Shown here: positions 42,898 to 52,567 of the stretch, piece after piece
Numbering within the stretch: position 1 is the first letter of the stretch
Layout: each line of letters starts with the position of its first letter
Assembly (NCBI RefSeq): GCF_025685565.1
Contig: NZ_JAGSYE010000001.1
Coordinates: 744,001-808,000 of the forward strand
Reading direction: 5' to 3'
DNA: 64,000 bases
From: Granulicella aggregans
GTDB taxonomy: Bacteria; Acidobacteriota; Terriglobia; Terriglobales; Acidobacteriaceae
Program-made: the position numbers and the translations under genes
The notes under the pieces: generated by a model
What the model saw: the letters and a program-made list of their open reading frames with translations, nothing else
Databases searched by the model: none
What the model was told of the DNA's origin: nothing

Positions 42898-43482
42898 ATG
42901 GCTCGTTATCAAGCTGTCGGTTCCAACGCTGAGTTCAACGTCCATGCGATGAAGAAAGATGTCACTTTCGCTCTTGTCCTGGCTGCTATTATGTTGCCGC
43001 TGCCGTGCAGCCCACAGGCAAGCGAGGTTGCGCCGAACGACCCGGTGTTCCGTTCCCCTTTTGCCTTGAAGCTCCATGTCGACGATCCGCGTTATTACGA
43101 GCAGAAGTTCGATCATGTGCCCTATGTGGCGTCTGGCGATGTGTATCTTTTCGCTGGGGAAGCCTTCGGCGTCAATGTCACCACCGCCGGTGATCGATTG
43201 ACTGGGATCACCTACCAGAGTGACCCCGCAAAGGCGGACGTGGAGTTTAAGTTCACTCAAGAGAAGGCACCGAGAGGCTTCATGATGCTTTTAGTGACCC
43301 GCAACAAGCTCAAGAAGAAGCTCTTTTTCGATGCAATGATGACCGTCCCCGGAAAGACGGGAATCTTTAACACCAGCGTGCTTCCGATCGACCCCGGTCT
43401 CAGCAACTTCGAATCGTGGCCGCATCCGATCGTTCAGCTGGCTCTTAGGAACTTCCGCTTCTCCGAGACCCATTCACAATAG
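42898..43482 (+). CDS. Exported protein of unknown function
   Basis: A 194-residue protein. The best signal peptide begins at an internal Met (MKKDVTFALVLAAIMLPLPC, 42949), but only the ATG at 42898 has a ribosome site (AAGGA, 7 nt upstream). The leader may thus have a 17-residue extension. The mature part is beta-rich (VASGDVYLFAGEAFGVNVT, ADVEFKFTQEKAP). No family is recognised. It is convergent with the giant gene. Confidence 0.65.
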   Translation: MARYQAVGSNAEFNVHAMKKDVTFALVLAAIMLPLPCSPQASEVAPNDPVFRSPFALKLHVDDPRYYEQKFDHVPYVASGDVYLFAGEAFGVNVTTAGDRLTGITYQSDPAKADVEFKFTQEKAPRGFMMLLVTRNKLKKKLFFDAMMTVPGKTGIFNTSVLPIDPGLSNFESWPHPIVQLALRNFRFSETHSQ

Positions 43483-43512
43483 ATCAATCTGACTAGAGGT
43501 CGGGTGCGGGTG

Positions 43513-43553
43513 CCTGATCGATGGCTCGCACCTGGCCATGGGTGGGTCCACCA
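43513..43553. repeat. Degenerate family I element
   Basis: The right arm GCCATGGGTGGG is intact. The left arm (CCTGATCGATGGC) has diverged, so only the inner GGC/GCC and a few other pairs remain. It lies between two convergent genes. Confidence 0.55.
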
Positions 43554-43559
43554 CAGATC

Positions 43560-46500
43560 TCACTGCACCACCAGCGTCAACGTCACAGACCGCGTCAACC
43601 CCGCGCTCGTCCCCGACACCACAATCGAATACGTCCCGCTCGGCGTCACCGGCGACCCTCCACCACCGCCCCCACCACCCGGCGGCGGAATCAACCTCCC
43701 CGACCCACACCCAGCCAGCACGATCAGCCCCACGAACAGCAACAATCCCCGGAAACGAAGCCGCCGAAACGGCAACACCACCGGCAGAACCATCACCCAC
43801 CACACTCCCGATCTCGAAGACCACGCACTCGAAGCCACCGTCACCCCCGTATCCACCGTCACCGAGATCGTCGTCGACCCTCCCAGCCCCGCGCTCCCCG
43901 GCGTCACCACGCACGTCGCATTTGCTGGCGCTCCCGTGCATGCCAGCGTCGCCGTCCCCGGAATCCCCGCCGCCGAGCTCAGCAGCAGCGGAAACACCGC
44001 CGCACCGCCACTGCTCACCGTCACGCTCGTAGCCCCATTCACCGCCAGCGAAAAATCCACGCCCATCCCCGCCAGCGGCACCACCGGAGCCGGTCCCGGC
44101 GCATTCGTCATCGCCGAAACCGTCCCCGTCCGCGCTCCTCCTACCGTTGGCGCAAAGACCACCTGGAACGCGCACGACCCTCCCGGAGCCACCGTGGCCG
44201 TACAAGCATTCTTAGCTGCCGGAACGTTGAAATCCCCCGTCACCACGATCCCCGCTACCACCAGCGGCGAGCCACCGTTATTTGCCAGCGTCATCGCCTG
44301 TGGCGCGGACACCGTAGTCACCCCGGTCGCCCCGAACGTCAGCCCAGCCAGCGGCGACAGCGTCACCCCCGGCGGAGCCACACCCGTCCCGTTCAACGCC
44401 ACCGTCTGCGTCCTGAACTCGTCGGACACGGTCAGCGTCCCACTCCCCGGCCCTACACTCTTCGGCACCGACACTACCGAGATCGCACAGCTCGCATGTC
44501 CAATCAGCGAGCTCCCACATGCACTCGAAGCCGCAAAGTCCCCGCTCGTCACCAGCGCCGAGATCAGCGTCAGCGCGTTGTCCCCCGTGTTCGTCAACGT
44601 CACAACCTGCGCCGCGCTCGTCGTATTCAACTGCTGCGGCGCAAACGTCAGCGCCAGCGGACTCAGCCCATCCGTCGCCGCGCTCGCTCCCACGCCGGTC
44701 AGCGCCGCCGTCTGCGTCCCCACCGAATCCGTCACGGTCAGCACACCCGTCCGCTTCCCAGAGACCGTCGGCGTAAACACAATCCCCACCGTACACCCGG
44801 TCTGCGACGCCAGCGAACTCTCACAGGTATTCGTGCTCACCGTAAAGTCCCCGCTGATCGAGACACCTTGAAGCGTCGCCGCAACTCCGCCCGTATTCGA
44901 GATAGTCACATTCTGCGCCATGCTCGCAGAACCCAGCGTCACCGTCCCGAAGTTCGTACTCGCCGGATTGAGCACGATCGCCGCCGGCGTAGCTCCCGTC
45001 CCTTGAAGTATCGCCGTAGCCACCTGCCCGGCCGCCACTCCCGTCACCGTCAGCACGCCCTGTCGCACCCCCGCGGCCGTCGGATCAAACACCACTGTCA
45101 CGCTGCAACTCGCGCTCCCGCTCAGCACCTTCCCTGCGCACCCATCCGTCTCGACAAAGTCCCCCGTGATCGCCACCTTCCCCACTGCGATCTGCCCCAC
45201 ACCGGAGTTCGTAATCATCACCGTCTGCGCCGCCGAACTCCCTCCAATCACCGTCGCCGGAAACGTCAGCATCCCCGGCGTCAGCGCCACCGTCGGCGGT
45301 TCATATCCCGTCCCGCTTAACGCCACCGTCTGCGAACGAAACTGGTCCGACACCGTCAGCGTCGCCATCACCGACCCATTGACCATCGGCGTCAACGTCA
45401 CCTGAATCGCGCAGCTCGAGTGCCCCGCCAGCATCGGCCCGCACTGGTTCACCGCCGTAAAGTTGGAATTCGAAACCGTCGTAGCGATCAGTGTCAGCGC
45501 CTCATCGCCGGAGTTCGTCAGCGTCACCGCCTGCGCCGCGCTTGCCGTCCCCACCGTCTGCGTCCCAAAGCTGAGCGCCAGCGGCGACAGCGTATCCGTC
45601 GCCGGCGAAGCTCCCGTCCCCGTCAAACTCGCCGTCTGCACCCCCACCGAATCCGTCACCGAGAGCGTCCCCGTCCTTGTCCCAGAGGCCTTCGGCGTAA
45701 ACACCACCGACACCGTACATCCCGCCTGCGGCCCCAATGTCTGAGCACACGTATTCGCGGTCGTAATGAAGTCGCCCGTGACCGAGACCGACGTCAAAGC
45801 CGCGCTCACCCCGCCGGTATTCGAGATCGTCACGTTCTGCGCCGCACTCGTCTGCCCCAGCGTCACCGCCCCAAAACTCAGCCCCGCAGGCGTCAGCACG
45901 ATCTTTGCCGGTTCCGCTCCCGTCCCCGTAAGCCCGACCGTGGACGTCGCAGGGTTTGGCGGCTGCCCCGTCACGTTCCCCGTCCCGCTCACCGTCAAGG
46001 CCCCCTGCAACGCTCCCGCCGAGAGCGGCGAAAACCTCACCTGCACGGAGCAAGTCGCCGCCCCGCTCAACGCCGCACCGATGCAGTTGTCCGTCTCCGC
46101 AAACGTCCCCGGCGTAGTCGTCACCGACCCAACCACCAGCGTCCCGCCACCCGCATTCGACACCGTCACCGTCTGCAGGGAGCTCTGCCCAATCACGGTC
46201 ACCGGAAACGCCACCGGCCCCGTTGGCAGCCCCACACCCGGCGGCGCAAACGCGCTCCCCAAGAGCGCAATCGTCTGCGATCGCAGCGCATCGGACACCA
46301 CCAGCGTCCCAGTCGCCGCCCCTGCAGCCGTGGGCGAAAACACCACCGCAATCATGCACGAGCTCTGAGCACTCAAACTCGTCCCGCAGTTGTTCGTCAC
46401 CGAAAACGGCCCGCTCGTCACCTTCGCCGCGACCAGCGTCAACGGCTCATCGCCGGCGTTCGCCAGCGTCACACTCTGCGCCGCGCTTGAAGTCCCTACA

Positions 46501-49500
46501 AGCTGAGGCACAAAGCTCAGCGACTGAGCCGACAGCGAATCCGTAGCTGGAGTCACCCCAATCCCGGTCAACGCAGCCTGCTGATCCCCTACCGAATCCA
46601 GCACATTCAGCACCCCACCGCGTGCGCCTCGTCCCGTCGGCGCAAAGACAATCGACACTGTGCATCCCACCCCCGGCGCCAGCGCCGCCCCGCATGTATT
46701 CGCCGTCAGTTGATAGTCTCCCGACACCATAGGCACCTGCAGCGTCGCCGCAACTCCTCCCGTATTCGCGATCGACACGCTCTGCGCCGAACTCGTCTTC
46801 CCCACCTCCAGCGTCCCAAAGTCCACGCTCCCCGGCGTCAGCGTAATCGCCGCCGGGGAGACAGCCGTCCCGGTCAAGATAGCCTTCGCCTGCTGCCCCG
46901 GTTGCGTACCCGTCACCGTGATCAAGCCCGTCCGCGTCCCCGGCGCACTCGGCGCGAACGTGACCAGGATTCCGCAGCTGTAAGGTCCTGTAACCGACTG
47001 GTTGATACAACTGTTGGTCTCGGTAAAGTCCCCGGTAATCGAAACCGATGCCACCGTAAGCTGCCCCGCTCCAGCATTGGTGACGAGGATCTGCTGAGGA
47101 TCTGTCCGCGCACCGACAATCGTCAGAGGAAACGTCAGCGACCCCGGTGTCAGCGCCACCGTAGGCACCGCCACCGCCGTCCCCGTCAACGCCACACTCT
47201 CCTGGCCAAACTCGTCGGTCACCACCAGCGTCCCCGTCCGCATCCCCACCGCCGCAGGCGCAAACGCCACCTGCATAGTACAAGCCGCATGTCCGCTCAG
47301 AGTCGCGCCGCAGCTGTTCACTACCTGAAAATCGCCCGCCCCTATAGCCACCGAAATCCCGGTAAGCGCCGTGTCCCCCGCGTTCGTCAAAAACACCGTC
47401 TGATAGGCACTCGTAGTCCCCACCATCTGCGCCCCGAACGTCAGCGACGTGGGCGACAACGTGTCCGTCGCCTTCGAAGCCGCAACCCCGGTCAGCGACG
47501 CAAGCTGCGTCCCCGCGGAGTCCACCACCGACAGCGTCCCATTCCGAATCCCAGCCACCGTCGGCGCGAAGGTCATCCCAATCGTGCAGCTGGCCCCCGC
47601 AGCCAGCGACGCCCCGCAGTGATTCGTCGCCATCTGAAAGTCTCCCGCGACTGTCTCCCCGTAGAGCGCCACTGCCACACCACCTGTATTCGCGATCACG
47701 ATGTTCTGCGAAGCCGATGTTCCACCCACCGTCACCGTCCCAAAACTCACCGAGGGCGGAGTCAGCACCACCGCTCCCGCAGCCGCTCCCGTCCCGGTCA
47801 GCGCCGCCGTCGCCTGCCCTCCCGCCACGTTCGCCGAGATCGTCAGCACCCCCGTCGCCGCACCCACCGCCGTAGGCGAAAACACCACCTGCACCGCGCA
47901 ACTCCCTCCAGCCGCAATCGATGACCCCACACAATCATCCGTCTCCGGAAAATCCCCCGTCGCTGTAACTCCAGACACCACCAGCGCCGCACTTCCACCA
48001 TTCGTCACTGTGATCGTCTGCGCCCCGCTTGCCGACCCCACCGCCTGCGTCCCAAAGGCCAGAGCTGCCGGCGTCAGCGTGATCGCCGCATTGGTCCCCG
48101 GCCCCGCCGTCAGCAGCGGAATCTGCCATATCCCTCTGCCATAAGTCGCCGCCCGCAACTCCCCAACCGTTCCACCCCCGGCAGGTGTCGTCGCCGAGGC
48201 CACCAGCTGCACCACCGGAGCGTTCGGCAGCCCGCTCCCATAGACGCTCCAGCAGCTCGCGCTCGTGCAACTCGTAACCTGGTTCGTTACAAATACGCCC
48301 GTGTCCATCGCCACATAAACCGTATTCGCATCGTTCGGATCGACCACGATGCTGTTCGCCGGAGCGTCCGGCAGATTGCTCCCGATGTTCGTCCAGTGCG
48401 CTCCGCCATCGGTCGAGCGATACGCATGCGCCGCCGTCACCCCGTTCCCGGTAAACCCCATCACCGTCGCATACACCGTCATCCCGGTCGCATCATGCGG
48501 ATCGACCGCGACCGAGGAGATATCGAACCCCGCCGCATTGAACACACCGCCACCCACCCCATCGTTCGTCACCGGCGATCCCGCAAGATCGGTCCAGGCC
48601 GTCACCGAACTCGCCGCATTTGCATCCGTCGTAGCAAACACATGCCCACCCACGCTCCCACCGCCGTCGAGAACCCCCGCCATCCCCGCATACAGCACCG
48701 TAGATCCGCTCCCCGCCGCCGTCGTCGCCGTCGCCGCAGGTCCTCCCGCAGCCAGCGACCGCACAAAGTTGTTCGTCCCGTCACACGCTTGGTTCTGCGG
48801 CCCGCCAAACTCGCTGCTCAACACATTCGTCGCCGGCCAAGCCGTGCTCTGCGTCGCCGGGCCGCGCCACACCCGGCACGTCCCAATCAGCACATTCGAG
48901 CTCAGCGCGGGGTCCAGCAGCCACGGCGGGTCGATCAGCGAAGCATCCTGCGTAACCTGCGGCGCTCCAATTGTCGGCTGTGTGTCGAACTCCGTCGGCC
49001 CACACGCGCTGCCCTGGCTGCAATATGTGATGCTCACTCCCGGCGCCGTCGACGCGTACCACTTCGCCGGACTCACCGGATCGATCGCCGAGTACCCTCC
49101 CTCGCCATCCGCCAGTTGCCCCCACGCCGAAAGATCTGACGCCGTCGAAGTCGCAGCCGTCCCGTTCGCTCCCAGCCCTACCAGCAGCATGTCGGCATTC
49201 GTCGGGTGCTGCGAGAACTGCACCACCTCCGCCAGCGACCCCAACCCCCCATTCAGATTGTCGAAGTGCGTCGCATCATCTGCCGCGCACGGACTCCCCT
49301 GCTGCGCCACGCCATCCAGCGACCGCCACAGCCCGCCATCATTGCCCACAAACACCAGTGGCAGCGCTCCTCCTGCAAGCCCCGCAAGCGCATGCTGCCC
49401 CGGCGCCACCATCGCCGGAGCCGCGCATCCATCCTCCACATTCGTCGTATTGCGGAACACACACCCGCCAGCGCCCGTCGCCGCTGTCGTCAAGCTGCAT

Positions 49501-50909
49501 CGATAAAGATCAAGCGTCCCCGCAAACAACAGCGTGCTGCTCCCCGAAGCCATCGCCGCCAGCGTCAGGTTGTAATCTCCTTGAAAGATCTGTCCGCCGA
49601 TCGCCCCGCCCGTCTCCAGCGGCCCCGAGTTCAGCTTCGTCGCAAACGCAATCTCACTCGTCGAGCAGACTCCGCCCATCGCCGCGCAACTGTCCCGCCA
49701 TATCCCCTGGTCCCCGTAGTTCGCATCCACGGTAAACGCAAATGTGTCGCCACTCTCCGGCTCGACCGCCAGCGCCCCGCGAAAGATCGGGCAGGTCGCG
49801 CTTCCGACAGACCCCGGATTCGCCGGACACGCGGCCACCGTCAATCCCGCACCCGGCTGAGCGGCCAGCCGCGTCCACGTCGCACCATCCGCCGACTCGT
49901 AGTACCCATGGAACCGCACCGCCGCGTAAAACCGCTGCCGCAAAGGGTTCCACACCACCGCCGTCGCCGCATTCCCACCCACGTTCTCCCCGTTCGGCAG
50001 CGGCTGCTGCACCGTCTGCATGCCGTCCAGAATCGTTGCCATCTGCCAGCTCACGCCCGCGTCGGTGGAGAAATACAGCCCGCGAACGCTATACTCCGTC
50101 TCCGCCGCGTTCACAAACTTACCCTCAGCCGCATCCCCTACAGCCGCCACCATCACTGTCGGTGAAGCCGCCAGCCCGGCAAATCCCAGCCCCACAAAGC
50201 TATGGATACCGCTCGTCGCCCCCTGCGCAGTGTCTGCCTGTTGCACCAGCGTCCACGTCGCCCCGCCGTCATTGCTCCGCAGGAGACCGCTCCCGTAGTA
50301 CGAATCCAGCGCGTCGTTCGTGTCCCCCGTCCCCGCCAGAATGACCCCGTTTCCCACGCTCAGCGCCCCGATACTCAACGACGCAATCGTCGCGCTGCCG
50401 CTATTCAGCGAGAACACCGGCAGCGTGTCCGTCAGCGGAACAAACTTCACCGCAGACGCCGCTCCCGCCGCATTGGTCGACTTCCAAACCCCGCCGCCCG
50501 TCGTCCCCACATAGACCGTATTGCCGCTAGCGTCCGCCGGATCGATCGCAATCGCCGTCACCCGCCCGGTAACCTTGCCGTAAGCCAGACTAGCCACCTG
50601 CATCGGCCCCACCGGCTGCCACGCCGTCGTCAGCGGCGTCACCCGCGGCTCCGCCAGCATCGCCGCCTGCTGCCGCCGCGCCAGCTCCATCCCCGCCGCA
50701 CCACTCTCCCGGCCAGCAAGGAACCGCCGCGCCCTCAGCCCGTGCTCAAGTCGTCCATGTTGGGTGCCCCATCCATGCGGCTTTATCGCATGGGTGGGTT
50801 CCTGCCCCAACCCCAACCCAGAAACGAGCACGACAAATCCCACCGTTCCGCACCACAAACTGGCGCGGCGATGCATTCTTCGACATCTGGGAAGAGTAGG
50901 AAGGCCCAT
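43560..50909 (-). CDS. Giant secreted protein: beta-propeller head plus 13 choice-of-anchor-D (ASH) domains
   Basis: About 2449 residues. A signal peptide (ending GLGLGQ) precedes a propeller region (about 90-930) with many Asp-box/BNR-type motifs (GGGVWKSTNA, LLRSNDGGATWTL, YRSTDGGAHWTNIG). Thirteen ASH-type Ig-like domains of about 103 residues follow (about 935-2275), then one more Ig-like domain. A hydrophobic helix ending LAGCGSG, a Gly run and a final Ig-like domain close the protein. Most ASH domains carry one Cys pair. The start at 50909 has CGGAG 7 nt upstream; 50936 is possible. It probably acts on the cell surface or is secreted; no enzyme activity is visible. The residues just after the signal peptide are encoded by a family I repeat. 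Confidence 0.85.
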   Translation of the reverse strand: MGLPTLPRCRRMHRRASLWCGTVGFVVLVSGLGLGQEPTHAIKPHGWGTQHGRLEHGLRARRFLAGRESGAAGMELARRQQAAMLAEPRVTPLTTAWQPVGPMQVASLAYGKVTGRVTAIAIDPADASGNTVYVGTTGGGVWKSTNAAGAASAVKFVPLTDTLPVFSLNSGSATIASLSIGALSVGNGVILAGTGDTNDALDSYYGSGLLRSNDGGATWTLVQQADTAQGATSGIHSFVGLGFAGLAASPTVMVAAVGDAAEGKFVNAAETEYSVRGLYFSTDAGVSWQMATILDGMQTVQQPLPNGENVGGNAATAVVWNPLRQRFYAAVRFHGYYESADGATWTRLAAQPGAGLTVAACPANPGSVGSATCPIFRGALAVEPESGDTFAFTVDANYGDQGIWRDSCAAMGGVCSTSEIAFATKLNSGPLETGGAIGGQIFQGDYNLTLAAMASGSSTLLFAGTLDLYRCSLTTAATGAGGCVFRNTTNVEDGCAAPAMVAPGQHALAGLAGGALPLVFVGNDGGLWRSLDGVAQQGSPCAADDATHFDNLNGGLGSLAEVVQFSQHPTNADMLLVGLGANGTAATSTASDLSAWGQLADGEGGYSAIDPVSPAKWYASTAPGVSITYCSQGSACGPTEFDTQPTIGAPQVTQDASLIDPPWLLDPALSSNVLIGTCRVWRGPATQSTAWPATNVLSSEFGGPQNQACDGTNNFVRSLAAGGPAATATTAAGSGSTVLYAGMAGVLDGGGSVGGHVFATTDANAASSVTAWTDLAGSPVTNDGVGGGVFNAAGFDISSVAVDPHDATGMTVYATVMGFTGNGVTAAHAYRSTDGGAHWTNIGSNLPDAPANSIVVDPNDANTVYVAMDTGVFVTNQVTSCTSASCWSVYGSGLPNAPVVQLVASATTPAGGGTVGELRAATYGRGIWQIPLLTAGPGTNAAITLTPAALAFGTQAVGSASGAQTITVTNGGSAALVVSGVTATGDFPETDDCVGSSIAAGGSCAVQVVFSPTAVGAATGVLTISANVAGGQATAALTGTGAAAGAVVLTPPSVSFGTVTVGGTSASQNIVIANTGGVAVALYGETVAGDFQMATNHCGASLAAGASCTIGMTFAPTVAGIRNGTLSVVDSAGTQLASLTGVAASKATDTLSPTSLTFGAQMVGTTSAYQTVFLTNAGDTALTGISVAIGAGDFQVVNSCGATLSGHAACTMQVAFAPAAVGMRTGTLVVTDEFGQESVALTGTAVAVPTVALTPGSLTFPLTIVGARTDPQQILVTNAGAGQLTVASVSITGDFTETNSCINQSVTGPYSCGILVTFAPSAPGTRTGLITVTGTQPGQQAKAILTGTAVSPAAITLTPGSVDFGTLEVGKTSSAQSVSIANTGGVAATLQVPMVSGDYQLTANTCGAALAPGVGCTVSIVFAPTGRGARGGVLNVLDSVGDQQAALTGIGVTPATDSLSAQSLSFVPQLVGTSSAAQSVTLANAGDEPLTLVAAKVTSGPFSVTNNCGTSLSAQSSCMIAVVFSPTAAGAATGTLVVSDALRSQTIALLGSAFAPPGVGLPTGPVAFPVTVIGQSSLQTVTVSNAGGGTLVVGSVTTTPGTFAETDNCIGAALSGAATCSVQVRFSPLSAGALQGALTVSGTGNVTGQPPNPATSTVGLTGTGAEPAKIVLTPAGLSFGAVTLGQTSAAQNVTISNTGGVSAALTSVSVTGDFITTANTCAQTLGPQAGCTVSVVFTPKASGTRTGTLSVTDSVGVQTASLTGTGASPATDTLSPLALSFGTQTVGTASAAQAVTLTNSGDEALTLIATTVSNSNFTAVNQCGPMLAGHSSCAIQVTLTPMVNGSVMATLTVSDQFRSQTVALSGTGYEPPTVALTPGMLTFPATVIGGSSAAQTVMITNSGVGQIAVGKVAITGDFVETDGCAGKVLSGSASCSVTVVFDPTAAGVRQGVLTVTGVAAGQVATAILQGTGATPAAIVLNPASTNFGTVTLGSASMAQNVTISNTGGVAATLQGVSISGDFTVSTNTCESSLASQTGCTVGIVFTPTVSGKRTGVLTVTDSVGTQTAALTGVGASAATDGLSPLALTFAPQQLNTTSAAQVVTLTNTGDNALTLISALVTSGDFAASSACGSSLIGHASCAISVVSVPKSVGPGSGTLTVSDEFRTQTVALNGTGVAPPGVTLSPLAGLTFGATGVTTVSAPQAMTLANNGGSPLVVAGIVVTGDFNVPAAKNACTATVAPGGSCAFQVVFAPTVGGARTGTVSAMTNAPGPAPVVPLAGMGVDFSLAVNGATSVTVSSGGAAVFPLLLSSAAGIPGTATLACTGAPANATCVVTPGSAGLGGSTTISVTVDTGVTVASSAWSSRSGVWWVMVLPVVLPFRRLRFRGLLLFVGLIVLAGCGSGRLIPPPGGGGGGGGSPVTPSGTYSIVVSGTSAGLTRSVTLTLVVQ
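44070..48105 (-). repeat. Coding super-repeat: one ASH domain plus four copies of a three-domain module
   Basis: Type A domains (NTGGV..., ending DSVGxQ) start near 47790, 46851, 45907 and 44981, a period of about 935 bp. Each is followed by a type B domain (TNxGDxALTL..., FRxQTVAL) and a type C domain (GDFxETDxC...). The three types are more alike between modules than within one. Confidence 0.8.
50768..50798. repeat. Family I hairpin repeat inside the giant gene
   Basis: CCCATCCATGCG / CGCATGGGTGGG, preceded by GGGTGC as in intergenic copies. It is translated on the minus strand as PTHAIKPHGWGTQ, immediately after the signal peptide. Confidence 0.8.
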
Positions 50910-51100
50910 GCTCCTGCTCCGGACCGCCTGCGGCATCTTCGACGATGCTGCAAGCTGGTTCGCAGTCAGTCAACGCAGAACCTGGAAAAGTAAGAGAGGA
51001 GTTAGTTCACAAATTTCAAAACGGGAATGGCAGAAGACCAGCAAATCATCGCGGATCTAAAGTCCGCTTCCTGCTCTCGCAACCCACGAACGACCGGGTG

Positions 51101-51131
51101 CCATATCTGACAGCTTCATCGCCAGATGTGG
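51101..51131. repeat. Divergent family I hairpin
   Basis: CCATATCTG / CAGATGTGG with loop region containing AGCTTCATC. The outer and inner sequence changed but pairing is kept, with one T-G pair at the usual place. It lies between the dehydrogenase stop and the giant gene. Confidence 0.65.
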
Positions 51132-51159
51132 GACGGAAAAAGTTCAACCAGTCAAAGCT

Positions 51160-52554
51160 CTAGCAACGCACGATCTTCGCCGACTGGATCGCCCGCGTTG
51201 CGTTCCTAGAATCTACCACCAGCCGCGCTTCGGTTACGATCTTTTCGTACTCATAGCTCGAGTGGTCGGTAGCGATCAAAACGCAATCAAAATCCCCCAA
51301 CTGCTCCAACGGAGTCGAAGCCAGATTCAGGTCATACTTCCGCCCACGCCCCACCGTCGGGAAGAAGGGATCGTTATAAGCCACCGTCGCTCCCGCCTTC
51401 TGCAGCAGCTCGATAATCGTCAGCGCAGGCGACTCCCGCAGATCATCGACGTCCTTCTTGTACGCCACGCCAAGCACCAGCACCCGCGCATTCCGCAGGT
51501 TGACACCATTTCGTTCCATCGCCCGCGCCGCCGTCTCCACCACGTGCAGCGGCATCGACTCGTTCACCTCGCCGGCAAGCTCGATGAACCGAGTCTGCAG
51601 CCCATACTGCTCCGCCTTCCAGGTGAGATAGAACGGATCGACCGGAATACAGTGCCCGCCCACGCCCGGCCCCGGATAAAACGCCTGGAACCCGAACGGC
51701 TTCGTAGCCGCCGCGTTGATCACCTCCCACACGTCGATCCCCATCTTCTCGCAGAGCTGCTTCATCTCGTTCACCAACGCGATATTCACGCACCGGTAGA
51801 TGTTCTCGAGCAGCTTCGTCATCTCCGCCGCCGCCGGCGAAGACATCAGCACCGTCCGATTGAACACCGTCCCATACAGGGCCTCGGCAGCCTTCGCCGC
51901 CCGCTCATCCACTCCACCAATCACCTTCGGAATGTCTCGCCGCGGCGTCACAATATTGCCCGGATCTTCCCGCTCCGGCGAGAACGCCACCATCACCCCA
52001 TCAAGATCGTCCTGCCCCTTGCGCAACACCGCCAACCCACGCCCCGCCCCATAACGGTTGATCGTCTCCACCACGATCTCTTCCGTCGTCCCCGGATACG
52101 TTGTGCTCTCGAGCACCACCAACTGCCCCGCGCGCAGATGCGGGGCAATCGCCTCCATCGTCGACACCACATAGCTCATATCCGGCGTGTGGTCGTCGTG
52201 CAGCGGAGTCGGCACGCAGATCAACACCGCATCCATCCCCGCAATCTGCGAGAAATCCGAAGTCGCCGAGAACCCTGCCTTCTGCGCCCCTTGAATATGC
52301 TCCGGCTCAATCCGGTGGATGTACGATCCACCCACATTCAGTCGCTCCACCTTCGCGTCGTCGATGTCGAACCCGGTAACGCGGAACCTCTCCTCGCTGA
52401 ACAACAGCGTCAGCGGCAGTCCAACGTATCCCAGCCCAACAATGCCAACTCGTGCCGTCCGGTTCTCGATGTGCTGCAGCCAATCGGACAGAGAGGCAGA
52501 AGCGGTCTTGGTAGCGGTCCTGGGGGGGGCCTGATCTAGAGTTTGTGTCGTCAA
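51160..52554 (-). CDS. UDP-sugar 6-dehydrogenase (UDP-GlcNAc/ManNAc dehydrogenase type)
   Basis: A 464-residue NAD-dependent enzyme that oxidises the C6 alcohol of a UDP-sugar to a carboxylate. The N-terminal NAD fold has VGIVGLGYVGLPL (about 36-48). The catalytic Cys is in GPGVGGHCIPVDP (about residue 300). LGVAYKKDVDDLRESPAL is the C-terminal signature. WbpA/TviB-like enzymes are the closest type, from overall pattern. The start is probably TTG at 52554 (AAGG 11 nt upstream), just after the epimerase stop; the frame stays open to 52647 inside the epimerase. Both genes should feed surface polysaccharide synthesis. Confidence 0.85.
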   Translation of the reverse strand: MTTQTLDQAPPRTATKTASASLSDWLQHIENRTARVGIVGLGYVGLPLTLLFSEERFRVTGFDIDDAKVERLNVGGSYIHRIEPEHIQGAQKAGFSATSDFSQIAGMDAVLICVPTPLHDDHTPDMSYVVSTMEAIAPHLRAGQLVVLESTTYPGTTEEIVVETINRYGAGRGLAVLRKGQDDLDGVMVAFSPEREDPGNIVTPRRDIPKVIGGVDERAAKAAEALYGTVFNRTVLMSSPAAAEMTKLLENIYRCVNIALVNEMKQLCEKMGIDVWEVINAAATKPFGFQAFYPGPGVGGHCIPVDPFYLTWKAEQYGLQTRFIELAGEVNESMPLHVVETAARAMERNGVNLRNARVLVLGVAYKKDVDDLRESPALTIIELLQKAGATVAYNDPFFPTVGRGRKYDLNLASTPLEQLGDFDCVLIATDHSSYEYEKIVTEARLVVDSRNATRAIQSAKIVRC

Positions 52555-52567
52555 GTTGTTATGAGCC

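Noticed and set aside
43504..49506. Long plus-strand open frames opposite the giant gene
   Set aside because: They are antisense to a clearly protein-like frame and consist of low-complexity Arg/Pro/Ser/Thr residues, as expected for shadows in GC-rich repetitive DNA.
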